DNA of 64,000 bases from Niveibacterium umoris (GTDB taxonomy: Bacteria > Pseudomonadota > Gammaproteobacteria > Burkholderiales > Rhodocyclaceae), in assembly GCF_014197015.1 (NCBI RefSeq), contig NZ_JACIET010000001.1:2232001-2296000 (forward strand). Direction: 5' to 3'. Numbering within the stretch: the stretch's first letter is position 1; each line of letters starts with the position of its first letter. Shown piece after piece: positions 35,835-44,877 of the stretch. The notes under the pieces were generated by a model. The model worked only from the letters and a program-made list of their open reading frames with translations, had not been told where the DNA came from and made no database searches. A program made the translations under genes and the position numbers.

Positions 35835-37735
35835 CGGCTCATCCCTTTGAACTGCTCGGGGAAGCGCGAAGCAAACGCCCTGCAGACCGTGTCGGGCCGC
35901 CCCGTCGACGCCGAGCAGAGTCGGACCACGGCCTGGACGCGGAATCGGTCGACGTCGGCCCGCTTTTCCACGAAGTAGAACTGTTCTGCCTGTTGATAGG
36001 CCCGATCACCGTCGTCAAGCCGATCGAGGCCATAAAGGGCCACCGACGCCAGGAGATAGCCCGGCGCATAGTCAGGCGCGTAGCGACGGACCCAGTCCAG
36101 ATCGCTCAACGCCTGCGCATAGCGCCCCAGCTCAAGATGCGCTTCGGCCCGCGCCCCGTAGCCCTGCGTCACCCACCAAGCATATTGATCGCGCAGACCA
36201 AGCGGCATGGCTTGCGCTGAGCCCCCCCCGCTCCGCTGATCGGCTCCGCCCACAGGTAGGGGTTGAGATGCCATGACGTCGTCGAGAAGAGCGATTCCCC
36301 GTTCGAACTCGCCGGAGCGCACCGCGACGACGCCCGTAAGCAACCTGATCGAAAGATTCCGGGTTTCACCTACCCGGGCAATCACTTGCCGTGCCGTCTC
36401 AAGATCCCCAGCCATCACCGCCGCATTGAGCAAGTTCAGTTGGACGAAAGGGCGGTCGGCATGCGTCTTGTAGACCCAAGACCAGAGACTGTAGTCCGAC
36501 TGCCACTTTGGCACGGTCGCCCACGCGGTAAGTAGCGCGGCGCCCCCCCAAATACCCGCAGCCATGTAGGCCGCGGTGCGCGCAATCGTCGTCGCAGGCG
36601 CAGCAAACAGGGGTCGTGCGAGGGTCGCCACCCACAGCGCCACGATGGTCATCGGCAGAGCAAGGAAGCGCTCGTGTCCGATGTTGCCGAAGATGGTCAG
36701 CGGAATGATGTTGGCGACTGGCAGCATCGCAGCCACCCACGCGACCAGGAACCACGCCCAGCGCGAGCGGCGACGCACCAGCCAGATCGCCAACGCAAGC
36801 AGCGCACCAAGCGCAGCCAACCCTTCCGCTACCGGCACAACCGGACGACCGGCCGCAGCCTCCAGCGGATGCAGCGGGCTGATCTGCAAAAAGGGGAAGA
36901 CGATCAGCTTGACGTAAAAGAGCAGCGTCGCGCCCACAAAGCCGGCACGCGAGCCCAGCGAAGTCAGCGCACTCGTCAACTCGCTATCCACATGCATCAC
37001 GCCCTCGATGAATCTCACGCGCAGAGCGAGGTAAAGAACACCAGCAAGCAAGAGCGACAACCACAGCAAGAGGCGCCGCTGGTCTTTCAGAACGGCCCAC
37101 CAAGCTCTCAGCGAAAAGGGGTGGCGTTCCTGAAGTCCAATCAGCGCGAAGAGGATCAGTGGCGCCAGCGCAGCCATCTCCTTGCAGAAGCAAGCGCAAA
37201 GGTAGAGCAATCCGGCACTGAGATTGCGGCGCCAGCCGGAGAGGTTCAACCCGGCCCAGCACATCATCAGGGTGAAGCTGACAACCATCAGGTCGAAGCG
37301 CCCGGACACCCATGCGACCGGTTCGATCATCGCCGGATGCAGCCCGTAGACGAGCGCGGCCAGCGCCGCACATTTGTATCGCTGCTCGTCGCGCACCACG
37401 CTCGCGACCACCCAGGCCAACATGAAGGTATTGAACAGGTGCAGTGCAAGACTCACCGCATGGGAAATCCAGGGCTGTGCGCCAAAGGCCCTGAACTCGA
37501 GAATGAAGCTTGCAAGAACCAGCGGCCGAAAATAGCTCGTGCCCGGCAGCGCAGGCCTGAGTACCGCGGCGAAGAAGTCGCCTGCCTGCCGCACGAACGG
37601 GTTATCCGCATACGCGGGCCGGTCATCCCAGACATAGTCGCAAGAGAGGACACCCCAGTAGGCCATCGCGACCAGCACCAGCGGCAGCGCAAACAGAAGG
37701 GACTTCGGCAGGCGCGACAAAGCGCTTTTGAGCAT
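35831..37735 (-). CDS. TMTC-like GT-C membrane protein with C-terminal repeats, paralogue 1
   Basis: This 634-residue protein has about 10-12 helices and a periplasmic helical-repeat tail. The first loop holds DYVWDDRPAY, a catalytic-type Asp pair, followed by PGTSYFRPLVLASF and GLHPAMIEPVAWVSGRFDL. The C-terminal 150 residues look like TPR (LLTGVVAVRSGEFERG, RAEAHLELGRYAQALSDLDW). The architecture recalls eukaryotic TMTC O-mannosyltransferases. The start at 37735 (MLKSAL) has GGAA six bases upstream and aligns with the paralogue; ATGs at 37750 and further upstream lack a ribosome site. Its closest relative is the next gene. Confidence 0.75.
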   Translation of the reverse strand: MLKSALSRLPKSLLFALPLVLVAMAYWGVLSCDYVWDDRPAYADNPFVRQAGDFFAAVLRPALPGTSYFRPLVLASFILEFRAFGAQPWISHAVSLALHLFNTFMLAWVVASVVRDEQRYKCAALAALVYGLHPAMIEPVAWVSGRFDLMVVSFTLMMCWAGLNLSGWRRNLSAGLLYLCACFCKEMAALAPLILFALIGLQERHPFSLRAWWAVLKDQRRLLLWLSLLLAGVLYLALRVRFIEGVMHVDSELTSALTSLGSRAGFVGATLLFYVKLIVFPFLQISPLHPLEAAAGRPVVPVAEGLAALGALLALAIWLVRRRSRWAWFLVAWVAAMLPVANIIPLTIFGNIGHERFLALPMTIVALWVATLARPLFAAPATTIARTAAYMAAGIWGGAALLTAWATVPKWQSDYSLWSWVYKTHADRPFVQLNLLNAAVMAGDLETARQVIARVGETRNLSIRLLTGVVAVRSGEFERGIALLDDVMASQPLPVGGADQRSGGGSAQAMPLGLRDQYAWWVTQGYGARAEAHLELGRYAQALSDLDWVRRYAPDYAPGYLLASVALYGLDRLDDGDRAYQQAEQFYFVEKRADVDRFRVQAVVRLCSASTGRPDTVCRAFASRFPEQFKGMSR

Positions 37736-37760
37736 GTGCAGTTCCAGCATCAAGCGGCGC

Positions 37761-37889
37761 CTACGCGGCGCCTGGGATCTCGAGAACATTGCACGACGTG
37801 TTGGCGTCGCACAGCCGCACCCACCAGAAGCTGCCATGCAACACATGGCACGCCTTCGTGAGAAGCGCGCAGATACCATTGTTTGACAT
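37761..37889 (-). CDS. Possible 42-codon open frame or remnant between the TMTC-like paralogues
   Basis: The frame from ATG 37889 to TAG 37763-37761 encodes 42 residues with four cysteines and the stretch GSFWWVRLCDANTSC. I recognise no family. It fills most of the 180-bp gap between the paralogues, lacks a strong ribosome site, and could be a decayed gene end or chance. Confidence 0.2.
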   Translation of the reverse strand: MSNNGICALLTKACHVLHGSFWWVRLCDANTSCNVLEIPGAA

Positions 37890-37915
37890 TGATCGCGAGC
37901 GCGGCACCGAGGCGG

Positions 37916-39847
37916 TCAAGATCGAGCCTGCGCCGTTGGAGGAGGACCGAAGCGGCCCTGCCTGTGCGCCTCGCAGACGCGCGGATGGCCTGCTGCATCT
38001 TTGCTGCAGATCGTATCGACCGCTTTTTGGCGCACGTCCAAGATGTACGGAAGCATCGCTGGCAAGTAGGTGTCCCGTGCGAGTTTGAACTGCGCATCGC
38101 CTTGGTCGACGTCGTCAAGTCCGTACCAGGCGACGGCACGAAGCACGTATGCCGGCGGGTATTCGCGCGCATAGAACTGAACGATGTCCGCGTCGTGGAT
38201 AGCTGCGGCATAGTTGCCTAGCTCCAGATTTGCCTCCGCTCGCCCACCATAGGCCAGCACCACCAGCCAGGTGTAAGCGTAGCCCTGTTGCGCCGAAAGG
38301 TAAGCATCCTTGAGCGGAATACCGCGCTGCTCCACTTCGGTATGCGGGAGCTGCGTGCCCGCGAGCTTGCCTTCGGCCAGCACCCGATCAATCGCGGCAA
38401 GGCCGATGGCCGCCTGGTGCTGCCGCACCTTGACCACCGCACCGAGCAATTGCAGGGTCACAACTTCTGTCTGTCCGATCCGTTCCACCACCTCGCTCGC
38501 TCGTGCAGTGTCACCCTGGCTCAAGGCCGCAGCGATCAAGCTTGTCTGGACGAAGACGACATCCGGGTGCTTGGCGTACGCCCACGACCAGAGCGTCAGG
38601 TCAGTGCGCCAAAGCGGCACGGTTACGCGAACATTGACGACGGCCACCACGCTCCACAGCAGCATCGCGAAGGCTAGAAGGTGGGGAGCCCGCGGAGAGG
38701 GCAGGCGAGCCAGCACAACACCCGCGAGGTGCGCCGCGAGCAGCGCAACGAAAACCAGCGGCAAAGTCAGGAAGCGCTCATGGCCAAGGTTGCCGCCAAT
38801 CGTCAAGGGCACGATGTTCAAAACCGGCATCAGGGCCACGACAACCGCCCCGACGTACCACACGACAGGCTGTCGCCAGACAATCATCGCAACACCGTAC
38901 GCAAGTGCGAGCACGACAACGATCACGCCGGTTACCAGGTACGGACCATGCGCCATTTGCTCGGCGAAGAACGGGTGCATCGGATTCAGATCGGTGAATG
39001 GCATCACGATCATACGGACGTAAAGCAGCAAGGTATGTCCAACCAGGCTGATGCGCGCAAGCTGCGACGGAAGCTCTGCCAGCAATTCTTCGTTGGCGTG
39101 CATCACATGCGGAAAGAACGCCAAACGCATGCCGAGATACGCGCAGCCGGTCAGTGCCAGTGCGACCCACAGGCCGATCCGTCGGTCGCCGAATATCAGG
39201 TCGCGAATCTCGCCTGATCGCCCGTCACTCTTCGCGCGAATACCCAGCAATAGCAGCAGCAAGAGCGGAACCGTAACCGCCATTTCTTTCGAGAAGCAGG
39301 CAAGCAAGAAGAAACACGCGGTCGCGAGGTTTCGACGCCATCCCGACAGAAACAACCCAGACCCGAGCGCCAGCAGCGCGCAGGATGTCACCAGCAGATC
39401 GAATCGCCCGGCCACCCAGGTTACCGGTTCGACCAGCGCCGGATGCAACCCGTAGATCAAGCCGGCAATCGCAGCGGCCGCGCGGGGGGCCAGACGTCGC
39501 GCCAGGCCGTGCGCGATCGCCATCACCAGGGCAGTGTTCAACAGATGAAGCCCGAGATTCACTGTGTGCGAAACCCACGGATGCGCGCCGAACAGCCGGA
39601 ATTCAGCCATGAAACTTGCCAACACGAGCGGCCGGAAGTAGGTCGTTCCGGGCAAGATCGGGCGGACGATCGCGGCAAAAAAGTGCTCGACCTGGCGAAT
39701 CGCCGGGTTGTTGACGATCAGGAAACGGTCATCCCACACATAGTCGTTCGCCACCACTCCCGCGAAACTCATCGCCACAACGCCGAGCGGGAACATCAGA
39801 AGCAGGAGCGGTAGGAACCGCACGACGTCAAGCCGGAGTGCACGCAT
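37916..39847 (-). CDS. TMTC-like GT-C membrane protein with C-terminal repeats, paralogue 2
   Basis: This 643-residue paralogue shares its whole plan with the downstream gene: DYVWDDRFL in the first periplasmic loop, PGTTYFRPLVLASFMAEFR, GLHPALVEPVTWVAGRFDL, MHPFFAEQMA, GHERFLTLPL and a C-terminal repeat region with GRAEANLELGNYAAAIHDAD. By eye the membrane part is far more alike than the tail, so the two arose by tandem duplication and may recognise different acceptors. The start at 39847 (MRALRLD) is chosen because it aligns with the paralogue; the frame is open to 39925. It is the first of the downstream glycan genes after a 198-bp gap. Confidence 0.75.
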   Translation of the reverse strand: MRALRLDVVRFLPLLLLMFPLGVVAMSFAGVVANDYVWDDRFLIVNNPAIRQVEHFFAAIVRPILPGTTYFRPLVLASFMAEFRLFGAHPWVSHTVNLGLHLLNTALVMAIAHGLARRLAPRAAAAIAGLIYGLHPALVEPVTWVAGRFDLLVTSCALLALGSGLFLSGWRRNLATACFFLLACFSKEMAVTVPLLLLLLLGIRAKSDGRSGEIRDLIFGDRRIGLWVALALTGCAYLGMRLAFFPHVMHANEELLAELPSQLARISLVGHTLLLYVRMIVMPFTDLNPMHPFFAEQMAHGPYLVTGVIVVVLALAYGVAMIVWRQPVVWYVGAVVVALMPVLNIVPLTIGGNLGHERFLTLPLVFVALLAAHLAGVVLARLPSPRAPHLLAFAMLLWSVVAVVNVRVTVPLWRTDLTLWSWAYAKHPDVVFVQTSLIAAALSQGDTARASEVVERIGQTEVVTLQLLGAVVKVRQHQAAIGLAAIDRVLAEGKLAGTQLPHTEVEQRGIPLKDAYLSAQQGYAYTWLVVLAYGGRAEANLELGNYAAAIHDADIVQFYAREYPPAYVLRAVAWYGLDDVDQGDAQFKLARDTYLPAMLPYILDVRQKAVDTICSKDAAGHPRVCEAHRQGRFGPPPTAQARS

Positions 39848-40045
39848 CGAGAAAGCCTTGACCAGCGTTATCAGGTTGGGAGAACGTACCGATGGTAAAC
39901 CGCGCTTCCCGATTCGGGGCGGCACGGAGTTCGCAATTCAACACCTGCGAGCGATCGGGCGGCAGTGAGCGCTGAGGCGACGCGCAAGACCCGTGTGGGT
40001 CTGCGGCCGCGTTACCCGCGTGCCCACAACCCGTGTGAGCCCGAA

Positions 40046-40819
40046 TCACCAGCCATCCAACGGCAGATACGCCGCTGGTTGCGCATCCTGGCGGCGAACG
40101 ACCACCACCCAATCCGCATACTTACCCGCATCCATCGGCAAATAGCCGAGTTCGCGCTCGTTGGCGCCAGATTGTCGGAGCATGTCGTCGATCATCTTCT
40201 GGCGCAGCGGGTATTTCTCGCGCAGTTTGGCGATCGGTTTGAGTTCGGCGACAACCTTGCTGCGTTGCAGGTCGTAACGCTCCCATCTTTCAGGGCGAAA
40301 AGCAGGGTGGTCGCCCCGTAGCGACATCTGGATACTCTGCGGAAAGTCGCGATCTGTGGAAGCCGCCAAGCGCACCGCAATCAGCGTCGGGCCATCACGA
40401 CGGATGGTCCGAAACTCCTTTGGCGCACGCGCAAGCTGCTCGAAATCGACGTCCAGATGGCGGACGACACGAAAACGGTTGCCTTCGAAGGCCAGGAATA
40501 CCGGCCGCGCCTGGTACATCGTGAAGACACCGTAGGCCAGCGCAGCAAGCTGGATTACGACAACAAGACCGATGTCCATGATCAGCAGATGGCGCTTCTT
40601 GGTCCTGTCAAACAGCACGGCGGTCAGAACCGGCCCGCAAACAACATCAACCGCTACCACCAGCAAGAACAACTCCTTACCACCGAGAATCCGGTTGTAA
40701 GGAAAGGGATACCACACCTGGAAGACCAGGGCCGCACAGATCAGTGCGATCACGACACTCGCAAGAAGATGCGTCAAGCCCGCCTTGATCGCGATACGGA
40801 CACGTTGCCGATCTCTCAC
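40046..40819 (-). CDS. TfpX/TfpZ-type type IV pilin accessory protein, GTG start
   Basis: This 257-residue protein has four to five helices in the first 110 residues (LLASVVIALICAALVFQVW, LFLLVVAVDVVCGPVLTAVLF) and a soluble remainder. It resembles TfpX/TfpZ (FimB-like) proteins encoded beside pilA, which stabilise or assist assembly of their cognate pilin. The GTG at 40819 follows GGAGG at 9 bp. It is separated from the first pilin by a terminator, so it is transcribed by readthrough or separately. Pilin-specific accessory function is known for the family; its role here is inferred. Confidence 0.82.
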   Translation of the reverse strand: MRDRQRVRIAIKAGLTHLLASVVIALICAALVFQVWYPFPYNRILGGKELFLLVVAVDVVCGPVLTAVLFDRTKKRHLLIMDIGLVVVIQLAALAYGVFTMYQARPVFLAFEGNRFRVVRHLDVDFEQLARAPKEFRTIRRDGPTLIAVRLAASTDRDFPQSIQMSLRGDHPAFRPERWERYDLQRSKVVAELKPIAKLREKYPLRQKMIDDMLRQSGANERELGYLPMDAGKYADWVVVVRRQDAQPAAYLPLDGW

Positions 40820-40839
40820 TCATTTCCTCCGCACAAAAG

Positions 40840-40865
40840 ACAAAGAGCGCCGAAGCGCTCTTTGT
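40840..40865 (-). terminator. Terminator after pilin gene 1
   Basis: An 11-bp stem (40840-40850 with 40855-40865) has, on the RNA strand, a UUCG-type tetraloop closed by C-G, followed by CTTTTG. The core AAGAGCGC with CGAA loop is shared with the terminator of pilin gene 2. Confidence 0.75.
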
Positions 40866-40881
40866 TTTCAAGCAAGAAAGC

Positions 40882-41382
40882 TTACTTGCATTCAGCCGGT
40901 GCAAAGCGTGCCGGCAGCGTGCCAGCGGTGGCACCGGTGAAGCCAGAGGCGGAAGCGCCGCTGGCCATGCAGCGCCATGCCACGGACTGGGCCGGCGGCG
41001 TGAAGGTTGCGGTACCCGTCGGCAGCGCGGTACCCACCGGGGCGTTCGGGGTGATGGTCAGGGTGCCATTACCAGCAGCCGAAGTGGTGGTCACGGTGAT
41101 CACGCCGGTCGCAGCAGCGATGGAGATGCTCGACACGTTGCGGGAAGCCGACGGAACGGTGTAGCCCATCGAGTAACCGAGAGCGTCGCCGGTCGGGTTG
41201 CCGTTGGCCAGCACGTCTTGCACGTTAACCTTGGCGGCCGAAGCGCCAACCAGGCCTTCCGAAACGCGGGCACGGACGGTGTAGTCCTGGTAAGCCGGCA
41301 GCGCGACTGCGGCCAGAATGCCGATGATCGCAACAACGATCATCAGTTCGATCAGCGTGAAGCCGAGTTGAATCTTTTTCAT
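40882..41382 (-). CDS. pilA: Type IV pilin (PilA), copy 1
   Basis: This 166-residue major-type pilin has prepilin leader MKKIQLG cleaved before [20 protein letters not shown]; Glu5 of the mature chain is present. The hydrophobic N-terminal helix is followed by a globular domain rich in Thr, Ser, Ala and Gly, and a C-terminal disulphide loop between Cys138 and Cys165. Many Ser/Thr residues suit O-glycosylation by the nearby PglL-like enzyme. The start at 41382 is fixed by the leader; the frame continues upstream without pilin sequence. It is about 89% identical to copy 2, without gaps. Confidence 0.95.
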   Translation of the reverse strand: MKKIQLGFTLIELMIVVAIIGILAAVALPAYQDYTVRARVSEGLVGASAAKVNVQDVLANGNPTGDALGYSMGYTVPSASRNVSSISIAAATGVITVTTTSAAGNGTLTITPNAPVGTALPTGTATFTPPAQSVAWRCMASGASASGFTGATAGTLPARFAPAECK

Positions 41383-41436
41383 TTGGAATCTCCTGTTGCA
41401 GTTTGGTCGGGCGGGGTTCCGCTCGCTTGGTATATG

Positions 41437-41451
41437 GCACAAGTCGTGCCC
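41437..41451 (-). promoter_or_regulatory. Sigma-54 promoter of pilin copy 1
   Basis: The minus strand reads GGGCACGACTTGTGC, with GG (41450-41449) and GC (41438-41437) 10 nt apart and the CACG element conserved. The start would be near 41425, 43 nt before the ATG. Type IV pilin genes are classically sigma-54/PilR dependent. Confidence 0.7.
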
Positions 41452-41703
41452 GTCCTTAACAATAAATCTAAGCCGCTGTTTTTGCAGAGTTTTTCTACAG
41501 ACAAGCTGACACGCCAGGTTCGCAAACGGCCAAAACATGACCAAAAACGTCACTCGATCTAGCGCATTGCGTCAGCCAATGAACACCAGACGGCAATCGC
41601 TGGCGCTTCGCAGACGCGAAACAGGGCGCGCAGGAAAGTACGCCAGCGTCCGTTTGAACGCAATACAGAGCGTTGGTCACTCTTTCGCACGCATTCTCCA
41701 AAC

Positions 41704-41725
41704 AAAAAGAGCGCCGAAGCGCTCT
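41704..41725 (-). terminator. Terminator after pilin gene 2
   Basis: A 7-bp stem (41708-41714 with 41719-41725) and UUCG-type loop are followed on the minus strand by TTTTTGTTT. The same hairpin core ends pilin gene 1. Confidence 0.8.
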
Positions 41726-41745
41726 CTTTCTTCAAACCAGAGTGC

Positions 41746-42246
41746 TTACTTGCACTCGGCTGGCGCAAAACGCGACGGGAGCGTACCAGCGGTGGCGCCA
41801 GCGAAACCAGACGCGGAGGCGCCGCTCGCCATGCAACGCCATGCGACCGCTTGAGCTGGCGGCGTGAAGGTCGCAGTACCGGTTGGCAGCGCAGTACCCA
41901 CAGGGGCGTTCGGGGTGATCGTCAGCGTGCCATTCCCGGCTGCCGATGTGGTGGTAATCGTGATCACACCGGTAGCGGCCGTGATCGCGACACTGGAAAG
42001 ATTGCGCGATGCAGACGGGACTGTATAACCCAACGCGTAGCCGGTTGCAGCACCAGACGGGTTACCGGATGACAGAACATCCTGAACATTTACCTTTGCT
42101 GCCGAAGCCGCCACCAACCCTTCGCTGACGCGAGCGCGCACTGTGTAATCCTGATACGCCGGCAGCGCAACAGCAGCAAGTATTCCGATAATCGCAACTA
42201 CGATCATCAGTTCAATCAAGGTGAAACCGCTCTGAATCTGCTTCAT
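41746..42246 (-). CDS. pilA: Type IV pilin (PilA), copy 2
   Basis: This 166-residue pilin has leader MKQIQSG and processing site before [10 protein letters not shown]. It matches copy 1 at all but about 18 positions, with identical length and the same two C-terminal cysteines (138 and 165). Most changes fall in residues 60-110, probably surface-exposed, while codon usage differs more widely, so the duplication is not recent. A GGAG site precedes the ATG at 42246 by 9 bp. It has its own sigma-54 promoter and terminator. Confidence 0.95.
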   Translation of the reverse strand: MKQIQSGFTLIELMIVVAIIGILAAVALPAYQDYTVRARVSEGLVAASAAKVNVQDVLSSGNPSGAATGYALGYTVPSASRNLSSVAITAATGVITITTTSAAGNGTLTITPNAPVGTALPTGTATFTPPAQAVAWRCMASGASASGFAGATAGTLPSRFAPAECK

Positions 42247-42300
42247 GGGTGACAACTCCAGCGAGGTGAAGAAAGTGGTTAGCGCGACACGCCTACTGTA

Positions 42301-42316
42301 TGCAAGGTTTGCGCCA
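42301..42316 (-). promoter_or_regulatory. Sigma-54 promoter of pilin copy 2
   Basis: The minus strand reads TGGCGCAAACCTTGCA, matching the consensus at TGGC, C, R, TT and GCA with exact 10-nt GG-GC spacing (42315-42314 and 42303-42302). The start would be near 42290, giving a 44-nt leader. It matches the consensus better than the promoter of copy 1. Confidence 0.8.
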
Positions 42317-42455
42317 AAATCACCATATTCACCACAAATGCGTCACACAACATCAAATTCGACATTTCGCCGGGTGTCGCCCTGCAACCCGTCCATCGAG
42401 GCCCAGCCAAAACCGACCAATTTCGTCACATCACAGCGCGAAATCGTCAGGGCGA

Positions 42456-44807
42456 TCAACGGATACACACTTTCCGCACCTGCTTCATGTCGGTGATGCC
42501 CTGCAGCACCTTCTCGATGCCGTCTTGCCGCAGCGTGCGCATGCCGTCTTGCATGGCGCAGTTGAGGAGTTCGGAGACCGGCGCGCGGCTCTGTACCAGG
42601 CGCTTGATCTCATCGGTGCCGACCATCATTTCATGCAGACCGACGCGCCCCTTGTAGCCTTCGGTGCATTCCTGACAGCCCTTGGCGCGGTGCAAGACGA
42701 GCCGCCCTTCGTGACCGAAGCGATTCTTCCAGTCCGCGAGCAGTGCGGCCTCTGCGGCGACCGGATCGGCAAGGAATTCGGGCGTCATGCGCAGGTCTTC
42801 GCAGTACTCGTGGATCAGCGCCGTAATCTCGTCGTCGTCGGGGAAATAAGCTTCCTTGCAGTGCTTGCAGAGGCGCTTGGCGAGACGCTGGGCGAGCACG
42901 CCGAGCAGCGCATCGGCGAAATTGAAGGGATCCATGCCCATGTCGAGCAGGCGCACGACGGATTCCGGCGCGCTGTTGGTGTGCAAGGTGGACAGCACCA
43001 GGTGGCCGGTGAGCGAGGCCTCGATGCCGATGGTCACGGTTTCCTTGTCGCGCATTTCGCCAACCATGATCACGTCGGGGTCGGCACGCAGGAAGGCGCG
43101 CATGATCGCGACAAAGTCGAGCCCGGCCTTGCGGTTGATCTGCACCTGTCGCAACCCGCGCTGGGTGATTTCGACCGGGTCTTCGGCCGTCCAGATCTTG
43201 GTGTCCTGCGTGTTCAGTTCCTTGAGGATCGAGTGCAGCGTTGTCGTCTTGCCCGAGCCGGTGGGGCCGCAACAGAAGAAGATGCCGTAGGGCTTGTTGA
43301 TCGTGTTGTGCAGGCGTTCGAGGTTGCGCGGCGACATGCCCAGATCGGACAGCGGCAGCGGTTCGCCGTTGGCAAGCAGGCGCATCACCACGTCTTCCAT
43401 ACCACCCGCGGTCGGGATGGTGGCGACGCGCAACTCGATGTCGAGCGGCCCGTACTTGCGGAAGCGGATCTTGCCGTCCTGTGGCTTGCGGCGCTCCGAG
43501 ATATCAAGATCGCACATGATCTTGATGCGAGTCACAAGCGGGTTGCGGAAGCTGGCGGGCACCTCGATGTACGGCACCAGTGATCCGTCCTTGCGGAAAC
43601 GGATCAACGTCTTTTCCTTGCCGGGGCGCGGTTCGATGTGGATGTCGGACGCGCCCTGCCGGTGCGCCTCGATGATGACCTTGTTGACCAGCTTGACGAG
43701 TTCGTTGTCCGCCGCAGCGGAAATATCCTCCTGCGAAGGGCCGTCGCGCTCGTCGTCGCTAAGCCCCGAAAGCAGGTCACTCACCGACGATTCGTCGTAG
43801 GACTGTTCGAAGAGCTGCTGCGCGGTCTTTTCGAATTCGCGCCGCGTAGTGACGCGGAACGAAAGCTTGGCGCCGGGGAAGACGTTGTCCGCCACACGCG
43901 CGCCGCGCACCTGCTCGGGGTCGACGGTCAGGATGATCACGCCCTCCTGCGTTTCCTCGAGGGGCAACCAGCCGCTCTGCAGCACGTAATCCTTCTTGAT
44001 GTTGCGCAGCAGGTGCATCGACTTGACCCGCTCCTGACGAAAGGGCTCATACGGCACGCCATAGAAGCGCGACATCGAATCGCCGACCGCCGCGGGGGCG
44101 ACGCGCACGTCGTCGAGCAGCAAGTTCTCCACGCTCGCGTTGCGCTCACGCGCCTGCTTCGCCAGCTCATCCAGTTGCTCAAGCGAGACGATGCCAATAC
44201 GCGCCAGATAATCGTACTTGTTGCGCAAGGGCTTGTCTTCGGACAGGCGCTGCGCAAATGCCACCCCGAGCGTCTGCGCGAGGCCCTGAAGACCCTCTTC
44301 GTCGATAGCGGTAAAGCGCGATCCGTCCCGCGCGTTGATCAACTGCACGACACCGAGCAGTTCGCTCTCGGCCGCGCCAAGAATCGGCGCCACCAGCATC
44401 TGTTTGCTGTGATAGCCACTGCGCTCATCGACTTCGCGGCGGAATTCGAGCGTTGGCGAAATGTTCTCCAGCTCCACTGCATCGTAGACGTCGGAAATGT
44501 TCAGCAGCGTCTTGTGCAGCGCCACGTAGCCGGCAATGCTGCGATCGGAAATCGGCAGCCTGATCGCTTTGATCGAGTGCAGCCCGGTCTTGATCTTGGA
44601 AACGATCGCCGCGCCGGTTTCGTCCACCGTATAGAGCGTGATGCGCTCGGCGCCGAACAAGCTGCAGATATCGGCCGAGAGTTCGAAGATGATCTCGTCG
44701 ATGTTGTTGGTCGCATGAATGCGCGCGGTCAGCGCCTGCAGACCCTTGAAAAACGCGAGCCGACGGCTCAGGTCACCCGCATTGGTGCGGCCCGGAATGA
44801 CACTCAT
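42456..44807 (-). CDS. GAF-domain PilB/GspE-family secretion ATPase
   Basis: The 783-residue protein combines an N-terminal GAF domain (about residues 15-190; AFFKGLQALTARIHATNNID), an MshE/GspE N-terminal domain (about 195-340) and a type II/IV secretion ATPase. In the ATPase, Walker A is GPTGSGKTTTLHS, the Asp box EDPVEI, Walker B VGEMRDKETV, the His box TLHTNSAP, and the zinc tetracysteine CKHC...CQEC. It should hydrolyse ATP to drive pilus assembly or a related system, gated by a ligand bound to GAF. Ordinary PilB lacks a GAF domain. It lies upstream of the pilins and downstream of PDE and FHA genes. Confidence 0.88.
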   Translation of the reverse strand: MSVIPGRTNAGDLSRRLAFFKGLQALTARIHATNNIDEIIFELSADICSLFGAERITLYTVDETGAAIVSKIKTGLHSIKAIRLPISDRSIAGYVALHKTLLNISDVYDAVELENISPTLEFRREVDERSGYHSKQMLVAPILGAAESELLGVVQLINARDGSRFTAIDEEGLQGLAQTLGVAFAQRLSEDKPLRNKYDYLARIGIVSLEQLDELAKQARERNASVENLLLDDVRVAPAAVGDSMSRFYGVPYEPFRQERVKSMHLLRNIKKDYVLQSGWLPLEETQEGVIILTVDPEQVRGARVADNVFPGAKLSFRVTTRREFEKTAQQLFEQSYDESSVSDLLSGLSDDERDGPSQEDISAAADNELVKLVNKVIIEAHRQGASDIHIEPRPGKEKTLIRFRKDGSLVPYIEVPASFRNPLVTRIKIMCDLDISERRKPQDGKIRFRKYGPLDIELRVATIPTAGGMEDVVMRLLANGEPLPLSDLGMSPRNLERLHNTINKPYGIFFCCGPTGSGKTTTLHSILKELNTQDTKIWTAEDPVEITQRGLRQVQINRKAGLDFVAIMRAFLRADPDVIMVGEMRDKETVTIGIEASLTGHLVLSTLHTNSAPESVVRLLDMGMDPFNFADALLGVLAQRLAKRLCKHCKEAYFPDDDEITALIHEYCEDLRMTPEFLADPVAAEAALLADWKNRFGHEGRLVLHRAKGCQECTEGYKGRVGLHEMMVGTDEIKRLVQSRAPVSELLNCAMQDGMRTLRQDGIEKVLQGITDMKQVRKVCIR

Positions 44808-44877
44808 CGATCGCCCCCCAGATTGGCGAAGATTCCCGTGCAGATGATAAACCCCCGCATGCGCGCGCGGGCGACGA

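Larger units (their letters stand above)
41383..41745. other. Spacer between the pilin genes
   Basis: This 363-bp stretch holds the sigma-54 promoter of pilin copy 1 (41437-41451) and the terminator of copy 2 (41704-41725). The remainder is AT-richer than the genes and contains no convincing reading frame. It probably carries activator sites for the first promoter. Confidence 0.7.

Noticed and set aside
39900-40045. Repeated short GGGTCT/AGACCC and CCCGTGTG motifs as a terminator for the TfpX-type gene
   Set aside because: The stems are short and no T tract follows on the minus strand.
40046-42316. A mobile element or phage-mediated duplication of the pilin genes
   Set aside because: No transposase, inverted terminal repeat or target duplication is visible. 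Simple tandem duplication explains the pattern.
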